DNA of 5,884 nucleotides from positions 1-5,884 of the forward strand of contig JAPLVQ010000188.1 of assembly GCA_026397035.1 (NCBI GenBank), written 5' to 3'. Positions 1 through 5,150 of this stretch are shown piece by piece (position 1 is the first letter of the stretch; every line of letters begins with the position of its first letter). The translations under genes were made by a program, and so were the position numbers. The notes beneath the pieces are model-generated. The model worked only from the letters and a program-made list of their open reading frames with translations. It was not told where the DNA came from and made no database searches. The DNA comes from Candidatus Iainarchaeum sp. Its GTDB lineage: Archaea > Iainarchaeota > Iainarchaeia > Iainarchaeales > JAAZKV01.

Positions 1-145
1 CTTTCATTTTTTCAAGAAGCTGGCGCTTGTCTAGTATATTGTGCCCAATGCTTCGGTCAAATTCCTCCACTTTGTGTTTTTTAGATAGCTCTTCAGCAAC
101 AACCCTTCCAACAAAGCCTTTTGCGCCGGTAATTAGTACTTTCAC
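1..145 (-). CDS. NAD-dependent epimerase/dehydratase-type protein, N-terminus only (runs off left edge)
   Basis: The first 48 codons of a gene that continues beyond the window. Translation from the GTG at 145 begins VKVLITGAKGFVGRVVAEEL. This is the opening beta strand and glycine-rich loop (TGAKGFVG, the TGxxGxxG pattern) of an extended short-chain dehydrogenase/reductase Rossmann fold that binds NAD(P). A second strand ending in an acidic residue follows (KVEEFDRS), as expected for NAD(H) preference. Such proteins are usually nucleotide-sugar epimerases or dehydratases, but the catalytic YxxxK lies outside the window, so the substrate cannot be named. The GTG start is supported by an AAAGGTGA ribosome-binding site seven bases upstream. 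It begins 31 bases after the prepilin peptidase stop codon on the same strand, so the two are probably cotranscribed. A surface-glycan role alongside pilin processing is only a guess. Confidence 0.8.
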   Translation of the reverse strand, partial: MKVLITGAKGFVGRVVAEELSKKHKVEEFDRSIGHNILDKRQLLEKMK

Positions 146-152
146 TTTTTCT

Positions 153-160
153 TCACCTTT
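153..160 (-). promoter_or_regulatory. Ribosome-binding site for the epimerase-type gene
   Basis: AAAGGTGA, seven bases before the GTG start at 145, matches the archaeal anti-Shine-Dalgarno core GGTGA. It decides the non-ATG start, since there is no competing ATG nearby. Confidence 0.7.
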
Positions 161-176
161 CTCTTAAATTAACCCT

Positions 177-977
177 TTATATAAATAAAAAGAGTAGTGT
201 TTGCGGAAATAGTACAGCTATTACGGCCCCAAATAGGATAAATGGTCCGAATGGCGGTAGTTTTCTTAGTACATAAATGCTTCTAATTCCAGCTTTTTTT
301 AGTATTGCAATTTCTTTTTCTCCCAAAAGCTGTTTTCCTTTTAAGAGTTTGTCAATTTTTTTATTATTCCTTCCTTGGGCAATCACTTCGTCCTCTTCAA
401 GTTTTCCAAGCGCAATTTTTGCCTCAAAAAAGTTTTTCTTTATTCCTTCCTGTAGTGCCACAAACACCAGGCCAAAAGCAAGCGGTATTAATATCATTAC
501 TGTATTCTTCGTCTCCATATAACCCATTTGTATTAGCGCCCCAAAATATACTACAATAATTATTGCAAACATTATTGCGCTCATGATTCCTTTTTTGTTT
601 TCTCCAAAATTAATTCCGATTCTTGCATATTTTATGGTGTAATACACTGAGTAGAATACTATTGCCCCCATTGCGGCAAAAAATATTAATGAAATGAAAA
701 AGTTTATTTCATTTGTGGGATTTAATAGCGCTATTCCAGTTAGTGCTTTTACATCTCCGCCGCCGAGTTTTCCAAATTTGTACGCCAAAAATAGCGCTCC
801 AAATACTACCGCTCCTGCGCCAAGATTAAACCATTGTTGTTGTATTAGCGCAAGTACTATCCCAAGAGCAATCATTGGAAAAGTAATCCAGTCATAAATG
901 AATCCAGTTTTGGCATCAGTTACGGCGCCGGCGGCTGTTCCGATTAAAAGTATTGCTTGCTGAATTAGTTGTAGCAT
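177..977 (-). CDS. Archaeal prepilin/preflagellin peptidase (A24 family, class III signal peptidase)
   Basis: A 266-residue polytopic membrane aspartyl protease that cleaves the short signal peptides of type IV pilin-like proteins and archaellins at the cytoplasmic face. Both expected aspartates are visible: D21 in TDAKTGFIYDW after the first membrane helix, and D75 in GGGD (72-75), the family's GxGD site. Several further hydrophobic helices follow. A charged, probably cytosolic stretch at about 179-239 comes next, then PPFGPF (241-246) and a last helix; the PFGPF signature also occurs in bacterial PilD. I chose the ATG at 977. In-frame GTG (986) and TTG (980) codons lie upstream, but the GTG overlaps the GGGGTG ribosome-binding sequence and the ATG sits 26-27 bases from the centre of a TATA-like box. 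Whether it serves archaella, adhesive pili or DNA uptake cannot be told, because no pilin or motor gene is in view. Confidence 0.88.
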   Translation of the reverse strand: MLQLIQQAILLIGTAAGAVTDAKTGFIYDWITFPMIALGIVLALIQQQWFNLGAGAVVFGALFLAYKFGKLGGGDVKALTGIALLNPTNEINFFISLIFFAAMGAIVFYSVYYTIKYARIGINFGENKKGIMSAIMFAIIIVVYFGALIQMGYMETKNTVMILIPLAFGLVFVALQEGIKKNFFEAKIALGKLEEDEVIAQGRNNKKIDKLLKGKQLLGEKEIAILKKAGIRSIYVLRKLPPFGPFILFGAVIAVLFPQTLLFLFI

Positions 978-985
978 CAAATACA

Positions 986-991
986 CACCCC
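986..991 (-). promoter_or_regulatory. GGGGTG ribosome-binding sequence upstream of prepilin peptidase
   Basis: GGGGTG with eight bases to the ATG at 977. It has the same GGTG core seen before other genes here. If transcription starts where the TATA-like box at 1000-1007 predicts, this site would be left out of the short transcript and used only on read-through mRNA from the upstream methyltransferase gene. Confidence 0.45.
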
Positions 992-999
992 AAAAGAGG

Positions 1000-1007
1000 T
1001 TTTATAC
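1000..1007 (-). promoter_or_regulatory. TATA-like box for prepilin peptidase
   Basis: GTATAAAA on the minus strand, preceded by a purine-rich stretch (AGAAAA) that would fit a TFB-recognition element. Its centre lies 26-27 bases from the ATG at 977, which is the standard archaeal TATA-to-start distance and predicts a leaderless or nearly leaderless mRNA. The 83-base gap to the methyltransferase gene leaves room for a separate promoter. Confidence 0.5.
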
Positions 1008-1060
1008 TTTTCTAGTCTTTTTGTAAAGCAATTTTGCAAGGGTTTCGTTCAAAGCATGCC

Positions 1061-1555
1061 TTATTTTTTTTGTTTTGGTTTTATTGCAAATAGTCTTACT
1101 GGTTTAAGTTCAGGGTCTGTTTTGGCTGCCTCTAAATACTCTTTTGAAAATCTGCTTACAAGCGGGCGGTTAGCGATGTCTTGTTCTCTGATAATTTTTA
1201 ACCCAGCGTCTTCAATTGCAAATTTTGTTGCAACAGAATTTTCTTTCCTTACAGTGACTATTATTGGCACGCCTGCAGGAACTTTTTGAGCAAGTATATT
1301 AAATTCACGATGCTCATCAGTTGATACTATTTCAATATGATTTAACCATACGGAATGTATTCGATTTGCATCGGCGTCTTTTAAGTTATAAAAGTGATTT
1401 CCCATAGTGTCCATAATGACAAGCCTGCTTTTTGGTTCTCTCCCTATGGCACGAACTTCATGAAGCGGGTACCTTTTTTTTAGTAATTGAGCAAATGTCC
1501 CTTTTTCAGCCCCGATATCAATTATTAGATTTCTACGTGGTACTACTCTTTTCAT
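1061..1555 (-). CDS. Putative small class I SAM-dependent methyltransferase
   Basis: A 164-residue soluble protein. LIIDIGAEKGTF (residues 10-21) resembles motif I of Rossmann-type methyltransferases (hydrophobic strand, then DxGxxxG), where S-adenosylmethionine binds. An acidic residue after the second strand (GREP, about 38-41) could hold the ribose. The strand HSVWLNHIEIVS (67-78) sits where motif IV normally lies, and a later strand (VPIIVTVR) is followed by a helix and hairpin, completing the fold order. The target (RNA, protein or small molecule) cannot be read from the sequence, and the motif I glycines are imperfect, so activity is inferred. The ATG at 1555 is chosen over an in-frame TTG at 1588 because GGGGTGA stands four bases before it. 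It follows the srp54 stop codon by 37 bases on the same strand and is probably cotranscribed with it. Confidence 0.6.
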   Translation of the reverse strand: MKRVVPRRNLIIDIGAEKGTFAQLLKKRYPLHEVRAIGREPKSRLVIMDTMGNHFYNLKDADANRIHSVWLNHIEIVSTDEHREFNILAQKVPAGVPIIVTVRKENSVATKFAIEDAGLKIIREQDIANRPLVSRFSKEYLEAAKTDPELKPVRLFAIKPKQKK

Positions 1556-1559
1556 AAAT

Positions 1560-1566
1560 TCACCCC
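1560..1566 (-). promoter_or_regulatory. Ribosome-binding site for the methyltransferase-like gene
   Basis: GGGGTGA, four bases before the ATG at 1555. It is one of the clearest Shine-Dalgarno sequences in the window and moves the start 33 bases inside the longest open frame, which would begin with TTG at 1588. Confidence 0.7.
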
Positions 1567-1592
1567 ATCGTGCCTTTTTATTTTTCAATTTC

Positions 1593-2231
1593 TTATTTCA
1601 GTCTGAACTTTTTCGCAGCTTTTTTTCCCTGCATTTGTTTCATCATGTCAGAGAGTCCTTTTTCCCCGAAGTTTTTCATTGCTTTTTCGCTTTGGATGTT
1701 TTTGAATTTTTTAAACATTTTTTTCATTTGTTTGTATTGTTTTATTAGTTCTCTTACTTCTTCAACTTTTACCCCTGCTCCTTTAGCAATTCTTTCTATT
1801 CGTCCTCTGTTTAAAACGTCCGGTTCTGTTCTTTCTTGTTCTGTCATTGAGTCAATTATTATCTTAAATCCGTCCATTTTTTCTTGTCCTGCTTCAAGCA
1901 TTTCTTTTGGGAGTTTTACGCTTAACCCGATTAGTTCAGCGACTTTATTTAATGGGCCCATTTTTTTTGTTGCTTTTAATTGTTCATAAAACATTCTTAA
2001 ATTAAAATTTCCTTTAAGCATTTCTTCAGGGTTCAAATTATCCATATCCGCTTCTTTGGCTTTTTCAAGTAATCCTTCAAGGTCTCCATAACCCATTATT
2101 CTTGACAAAAACCTGTTAGCATCAAATGCCTCAAATTCATTTACTTTTTCCCCTGTTGAGATAAAATAAACGCTTGCGCCTGTTTCGTTGCATGCGGCCA
2201 GCGCTCCTCCGCCTTTACTGCTCCCGTCCAT
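1593..2231 (-). CDS. srp54: SRP54 fragment 2: end of GTPase domain and M domain
   Basis: The open frame extends upstream to about 2369 and already encodes SRP54 sequence there (EIKEIDNAF, then LVLGADIGN), so the ATG at 2231 is an internal methionine, not a start. It is the M of the G4-region motif TRMDGSSKGGGA, where Arg replaces the usual G4 Lys. The closing GTPase segment ISTGEKVNEFEAFDANRF and linker LSRIMGYGDLEGLLEK follow. The M domain then binds signal peptides and SRP RNA, with GRIERIAKGAG (143-153 from that Met) as the helix-turn-helix RNA-binding signature. The C-terminus is rich in Met and Lys, as is normal for the family. No convincing ribosome-binding site precedes 2231. Confidence 0.8.
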   Translation of the reverse strand: MDGSSKGGGALAACNETGASVYFISTGEKVNEFEAFDANRFLSRIMGYGDLEGLLEKAKEADMDNLNPEEMLKGNFNLRMFYEQLKATKKMGPLNKVAELIGLSVKLPKEMLEAGQEKMDGFKIIIDSMTEQERTEPDVLNRGRIERIAKGAGVKVEEVRELIKQYKQMKKMFKKFKNIQSEKAMKNFGEKGLSDMMKQMQGKKAAKKFRLK

Positions 2232-2362
2232 TCTAGTGATTATTACCCCGTTTATTCCGACGGCGTTGTGAAATGCCTGTGCTTGTTTTTTGGCTAAATT
2301 ACCAATATCAGCTCCAAGTACTAGCCACTTTTCTTCTCCACTAAAAGCATTATCAATTTCTT

Positions 2363-2860
2363 TTATTTCGCCACAACTTTTCCCGCGTTTTTTTCTCCTT
2401 TTATTCCAAAGAATTCCGCTCCCGCAGTTTTAGCGTTAGTTTCTAGTTGTTCAAATGCGGCGGGTCTAAAAGTGTCCGCGCAGATTACCCCCACTTTTTT
2501 TCCTCTTTTTTTGTAATAATGCGCAAGTTTGCCGGCGGCCGTGGATTTTCCGGATCCGAATAATCCACATAAAAGTATTTTTTTTGGTTCTTGCGGGGTT
2601 TTTTGTCCTCCAAGTAGTTCTACTAGTGCATCATAAGTTATTTTTGTAATATATTCTCTTCTTGATAGTTGTCCTTTTATTTCATTAAAAGCATTTTCTT
2701 CAATTCTTTTTGATACAGCAAATACCGTAGTAGTGTCCACGTTTGCAGAAATTAGCGCTCTTTGGATTTCTTTAATAGCTTCTTTTACAGTTTCCTTATC
2801 TACTGTTGCGGCGCCTTGTATTTTGTCCATTGCTTTTCGCAGTGTTTCTCCCAGCCCCAT
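2363..2860 (-). CDS. srp54: SRP54 fragment 1: N domain and first part of GTPase domain
   Basis: 165 residues from the ATG at 2860. The N domain is a helical bundle (about 1-88) opening MGLGETLRKAMDKIQG. The P-loop GLFGSGKST (G1, 99-107) and the SRP-GTPase motif DTFRPAAFEQL (129-139) follow. The frame stops at 2363, just after the strand and helix preceding the expected G3. No GGTG ribosome-binding core lies before the start; an AGGAAA sequence sits 15 bases upstream. The gene diverges from lemA across 68 bases. On its own this piece lacks G3, G4 and the M domain. Confidence 0.85.
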   Translation of the reverse strand: MGLGETLRKAMDKIQGAATVDKETVKEAIKEIQRALISANVDTTTVFAVSKRIEENAFNEIKGQLSRREYITKITYDALVELLGGQKTPQEPKKILLCGLFGSGKSTAAGKLAHYYKKRGKKVGVICADTFRPAAFEQLETNAKTAGAEFFGIKGEKNAGKVVAK

Positions 2861-2928
2861 ATTTCTCAGTAATTTTCCTGATGCAAATGATTTTAAAGTG
2901 TTAAATACTAATATTTTAAGGTGATTTT
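2861..2928 (+). promoter_or_regulatory. Divergent intergenic region between srp54 and lemA
   Basis: A 68-base AT-rich gap that must hold both promoters. TATA-like candidates are TTAAATAC at 2901-2908 on the plus strand, and the minus-strand complement of 2891-2897 (CTTTAAAA region) for srp54. Neither has decisive spacing, so individual start sites are not assigned. Opposing start codons this close make shared regulation possible. Confidence 0.4.
2918..2924 (+). promoter_or_regulatory. Ribosome-binding site for lemA
   Basis: AAGGTGA, four bases before the TTG at 2929. It is decisive for a start codon that would otherwise be doubtful, because no ATG or GTG lies in frame ahead of the transmembrane segment. 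Confidence 0.7.
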
Positions 2929-3510
2929 TTGAATCCTTTGTATATTGTTCTTGGTATAATAGGCGCTATTATTGTTCTTGGTATTATAGTTACCATAGTT
3001 ATTTACAATTCGTTAGTTTCTACTCTTAAGCAGGTAGAGAATGCTTGGGCGCAGATTGATGTTCAGCTTAAGCGTAGAAGCGATTTGATTCCTAATTTAA
3101 TAGAAACTGTTAAGGGTTATGCAAAGTTTGAGAAATCCGTTCTTGAGGGGGTCACAAAGGCCCGCTCTGCTATGATGAGTGCTAAGTCTCCAAAAGAAGC
3201 GGCTAAAGCGGATAATATGCTTTCGGGTGCGCTTAAGAGTATTTTTGCTATTTCGGAAGCGTATCCTGTGCTTAAGGCTAATGAGAATTTTAAGGCTTTG
3301 CAGGAAGAGCTTGCAAGTACTGAAAACAAAATCGCGTTTTCCCGCCAATTCTACAATGATATGGTTACTAAGTGGAATACAATGATTCTTGTTTTTCCCA
3401 ACAATGTTTTTGCAGGGATGTTTAACATGAATAAAGAGAAGGAATTGTTTGAGGTTGCTGAAGCCGAGCGCAAGAATGTTAAAGTTGATTTTTCGGATAT
3501 GAGCAAGTGA
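2929..3510 (+). CDS. lemA: LemA family membrane protein
   Basis: A 193-residue protein, normal for the family. One N-terminal membrane helix (about 4-26) is followed by a soluble helical domain. Signature segments are VENAWAQIDVQLKRRSDLIP (36-55), ETVKGYAKFE (59-68), AFSRQFYNDMV (126-136), the FPNNVFAGMF turn (156-165) and a final EVAEAERKNVKVDF. These match the LemA family closely. LemA has no settled biochemical role, but its gene commonly sits beside htpX or other M48 proteases, as here, which suggests a part in membrane protein quality control. Translation starts at TTG 2929, backed by AAGGTGA. LemA is widespread in bacteria and patchier in archaea, so past transfer is possible, but I see no clear compositional break. 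A hairpin plus T-tract follows the stop codon and may limit read-through into htpX. Confidence 0.93.
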   Translation: MNPLYIVLGIIGAIIVLGIIVTIVIYNSLVSTLKQVENAWAQIDVQLKRRSDLIPNLIETVKGYAKFEKSVLEGVTKARSAMMSAKSPKEAAKADNMLSGALKSIFAISEAYPVLKANENFKALQEELASTENKIAFSRQFYNDMVTKWNTMILVFPNNVFAGMFNMNKEKELFEVAEAERKNVKVDFSDMSK

Positions 3511-3520
3511 GTAGGTTTTG

Positions 3521-3576
3521 AAGCAAGTGTTTTATTAATAATTAATTTATTAATTTCACTTGCTTTAGTTTTTTTT
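3521..3576 (+). terminator. Two-tier hairpin with T8 tract after lemA
   Basis: AAGCAAGTG (3521-3529) is the exact reverse complement of CACTTGCTT (3557-3565). Inside it ATTAATAA (3534-3541) pairs exactly with TTATTAAT (3547-3554) around a five-base loop, with a small internal bulge. A run of eight T (3569-3576) follows. The form is that of an intrinsic terminator. Archaeal termination depends mainly on the T-tract, so the stem may instead stabilise the lemA mRNA 3' end or lower htpX expression. Confidence 0.6.
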
Positions 3577-3606
3577 GCTTTTAGCCTTCTAGTAAGATAA
3601 TATAAT

Positions 3607-3610
3607 GGTG
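3607..3610 (+). promoter_or_regulatory. Probable ribosome-binding core for htpX
   Basis: GGTG, six bases before the ATG at 3617. The spacing agrees with the other GGTG sites in the window (five to eight bases) and argues against the outermost ATG at 3605, which overlaps it. Confidence 0.4.
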
Positions 3611-3616
3611 CCGCAT

Positions 3617-4543
3617 ATGGTAATGGATTTTTACGCGCAGATTTCACAAAACAAGCATATGACTTATTTGCTGTTCATACTTTTTTTCATTCTAATAGGC
3701 TTTCTTGCAACCATTCTTTCTATTTTGCTCGGCGGTTTTAATGTTTTTGGCTTGACTTATCTTTCAGGTTTTGGTATTTTCATAATTCTCTTTGCATTGA
3801 TTTCTTATTATACTTGTGATTCAATGGTTACGGCGATTTCCGGGGCAAAAGAAGCTAAGCAGGATGACCCTCGGTTTAAGCAGTTGCATAATATTGTTGA
3901 AGAATTATGTCTTGCAAGTGGTCTTCCTAAACCGCGGGTTTTTTTCATTGAGGATACTGCGATTAACGCTTTTGCTACCGGCAGGGATCCGAATCATTCT
4001 GTTGTTTGTGTAACTACTGGCTGTTTGACCCGCCTAAATCGTGAGGAACAGCAGGGAGTAATAGCTCATGAGCTTTCTCATATAAGAAATTATGATATTC
4101 GTACGATGACAATAGCTTCGGTTCTTGTAGGGATTGCAGTTCTTCTTTCGGATTTAATTATTCGTATTACGCTTTTTTCCCGCTCTGGTTCTAACTCAAA
4201 GGATGGCGGGGGCATGATTTGGATTGCTCTAATTGTAATAGGAATTATTCTTGCTCTTCTTACCCCGATTATTGCCCAGATAATTAATTATACTATTTCA
4301 AGAAAAAGAGAGTTTGTGGCGGATGCTGGTTCTGCAGAAATGACTCGTAATCCTCTTGGTCTCGCTAGTGCTCTAGAAAAAATTGGTAAAGATACAGAGC
4401 CTCTTGAAGCAGCAAATAAAGCCACGGCGCATCTTTACATAGCTAATCCACTAAAGGGTCAGAAGCTTTGGATGATGAATTTATTTCAAACTCACCCCCC
4501 CATTGCCGAGCGCATTGCCGCATTGAAAGGAATTAAGGCTTGA
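3617..4543 (+). CDS. htpX: HtpX-type M48 zinc metalloprotease
   Basis: A membrane-embedded zinc endoprotease that degrades damaged or misassembled membrane proteins, about 308 residues. The N-terminus MDFYAQISQNK is typical of HtpX, followed by two membrane helices (about 16-40 and 44-64). The cytosolic zinc site is HELSH (151-155), with the downstream glutamate in REFVADAGSA (E232) as the likely third ligand. Two more hydrophobic segments lie between them (about 165-185 and 200-224). The conserved C-terminal THPPIAERIAAL is present, so the protein looks complete and active. Three ATGs are in frame at 3605, 3617 and 3623; 3617 is chosen for the GGTG at 3607-3610, and 3623 is nearly as good. 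It lies 106 bases behind lemA on the same strand, a recurrent pairing. The gene converges on the kinase-like gene. Confidence 0.95.
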   Translation: MVMDFYAQISQNKHMTYLLFILFFILIGFLATILSILLGGFNVFGLTYLSGFGIFIILFALISYYTCDSMVTAISGAKEAKQDDPRFKQLHNIVEELCLASGLPKPRVFFIEDTAINAFATGRDPNHSVVCVTTGCLTRLNREEQQGVIAHELSHIRNYDIRTMTIASVLVGIAVLLSDLIIRITLFSRSGSNSKDGGGMIWIALIVIGIILALLTPIIAQIINYTISRKREFVADAGSAEMTRNPLGLASALEKIGKDTEPLEAANKATAHLYIANPLKGQKLWMMNLFQTHPPIAERIAALKGIKA

Positions 4544-4566
4544 TTTTTTTTGAAGTTCAGTTTTTT
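4544..4566 (+). terminator. T-tract terminator after htpX
   Basis: A run of eight T begins immediately after the htpX TGA (4544-4551), with a second run of six at 4561-4566. A third run of seven lies further on at 4598-4604. Successive T-tracts without a strong stem are typical of archaeal termination. The minus strand here is A-rich, so the same sequence gives no obvious terminator for the convergent gene. Confidence 0.5.
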
Positions 4567-4608
4567 CGCCAATTGGATAAGTACATCCTTTTCGAAGTTT
4601 TTTTCTTT

Positions 4609-5118
4609 TCAAGCATCCGCAATAATAAACCTTATTTTCCCGTCTGGGTGTACATCAACTAAAAAGTTTCCGTACGCAAAGTCAATATACATTTTTTCGT
4701 GCGAATAATACTTTTGCCTTATCTCAGAGATGCCTTCTTCTATTTTTTTTCTTATTTCATTAATTGGAAACCCGCTTCTTTTTACTAGTTCTTGAACAAG
4801 TTCGTGTTTTACTCTGCCTGTTTGGTGTTCGCATATTTCTCCAGCATTTGGTAACTGATAATTAAGTTCATGATAATGTGTTTTTGAAGTGTAATATCTT
4901 TTTGATAGTTCCACAGTGTAGTTTTCTCCCTGCAAGTGTTTGAGATTTTTCCGTAATGCAATTCGGTTGGGCAGTTCTACGAAATGGTGGGTTATTTGTC
5001 TTAGTGGTTTTGAGCGTATTACTTTTCCTCGTATTTCTGTGATAAAATGCTGTTGGACTTTTCCGCTATTATAATTGTGCTGATCAATTGCAACAGTATT
5101 TCTTTGTTTTAAAGTCAT
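4609..5118 (-). CDS. Unrecognised protein with a kinase-like C-terminal motif
   Basis: A 169-residue soluble protein that I do not recognise as a named family. Its last 25 residues resemble the catalytic loop of protein kinase-like phosphotransferases. YIDFAYGNFLVD has Asp146 and Asn151 in the D-x4-N spacing of HRDLKPEN or HGDLHPGN loops. A hairpin with DGKIR follows and then FIIAD, whose Asp168 could stand for the metal-binding Asp before activation. A predicted helix (about 118-138) precedes it, as in kinases. An upstream ELSKRYYTSKTHYHELNYQL segment could be a degenerate Lys/Glu pair. The usual C-lobe helices after the second Asp are missing, since the protein ends at 169. It starts 24 bases after ftsY with no Shine-Dalgarno sequence but a TATA-like box 29 bases upstream, so it may be leaderless. 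The kinase reading is an inference. Confidence 0.7.
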   Translation of the reverse strand: MTLKQRNTVAIDQHNYNSGKVQQHFITEIRGKVIRSKPLRQITHHFVELPNRIALRKNLKHLQGENYTVELSKRYYTSKTHYHELNYQLPNAGEICEHQTGRVKHELVQELVKRSGFPINEIRKKIEEGISEIRQKYYSHEKMYIDFAYGNFLVDVHPDGKIRFIIADA

Positions 5119-5142
5119 ATTACAAAAATAGATTGCTTGTTT

Positions 5143-5150
5143 CTATATAA
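5143..5150 (-). promoter_or_regulatory. TATA-like box overlapping the ftsY stop codon
   Basis: TTATATAG on the minus strand, centred about 29 bases before the ATG at 5118 and sharing bases with the ftsY TAG. With no ribosome-binding sequence before that ATG, the arrangement suggests a leaderless transcript for the kinase-like gene, separate from or in addition to ftsY read-through. Confidence 0.4.

Larger units (their letters stand above)
1593..2860 (-). pseudogene. srp54: Signal recognition particle 54 kDa protein, disrupted by a frameshift and an in-place deletion
   Basis: SRP54 (Ffh) binds SRP RNA and signal sequences on the ribosome and docks with FtsY through a GTP-dependent NG-domain complex. 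Here an N-terminal frame (2860-2363) ends at TAA after GEKNAGKVVAK, and the rest of the protein resumes in another frame at about 2369 with EIKEIDNAF. The flanks match the family closely. In homologues about 29 residues separate these points, including the G3 motif DTAGR, and none of them can be found in any frame between. The frame relation needs missing length of 1 modulo 3, so about 88 bases fits. Adding them back gives roughly 450 residues, the usual archaeal length. There is no other decay, so this is either an assembly or sequencing deletion or a very recent mutation. As written, the product could not hydrolyse GTP normally or carry the M domain. Confidence 0.85.

Noticed and set aside
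277..897. Plus-strand open frames inside the prepilin peptidase gene
   Set aside because: These are hydrophobic or serine/phenylalanine-rich mirror translations of a membrane protein gene with no family resemblance.
1049..1064. Palindrome GCATGC near the methyltransferase stop codon
   Set aside because: A six-base palindrome with short flanking complementarity and no T-tract on the minus strand is too weak for a terminator or operator.
1061..1588. Methyltransferase start at TTG 1588
   Set aside because: GGGGTGA stands directly before the in-frame ATG at 1555, while nothing comparable precedes the TTG, which would lie only four bases after the srp54 stop codon.
1570..1989. A 139-residue plus-strand open frame opposite srp54
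   Set aside because: It is the antisense shadow of the lysine-rich M domain and gives a phenylalanine/serine-rich low-complexity product.
1593..2860. Two separate genes, or an intein or intron, in srp54
   Set aside because: The two frames meet within a few bases and SRP54 sequence is read up to the junction from both sides, so nothing is inserted. The second frame has no credible start and its first methionine is inside the G4 motif.
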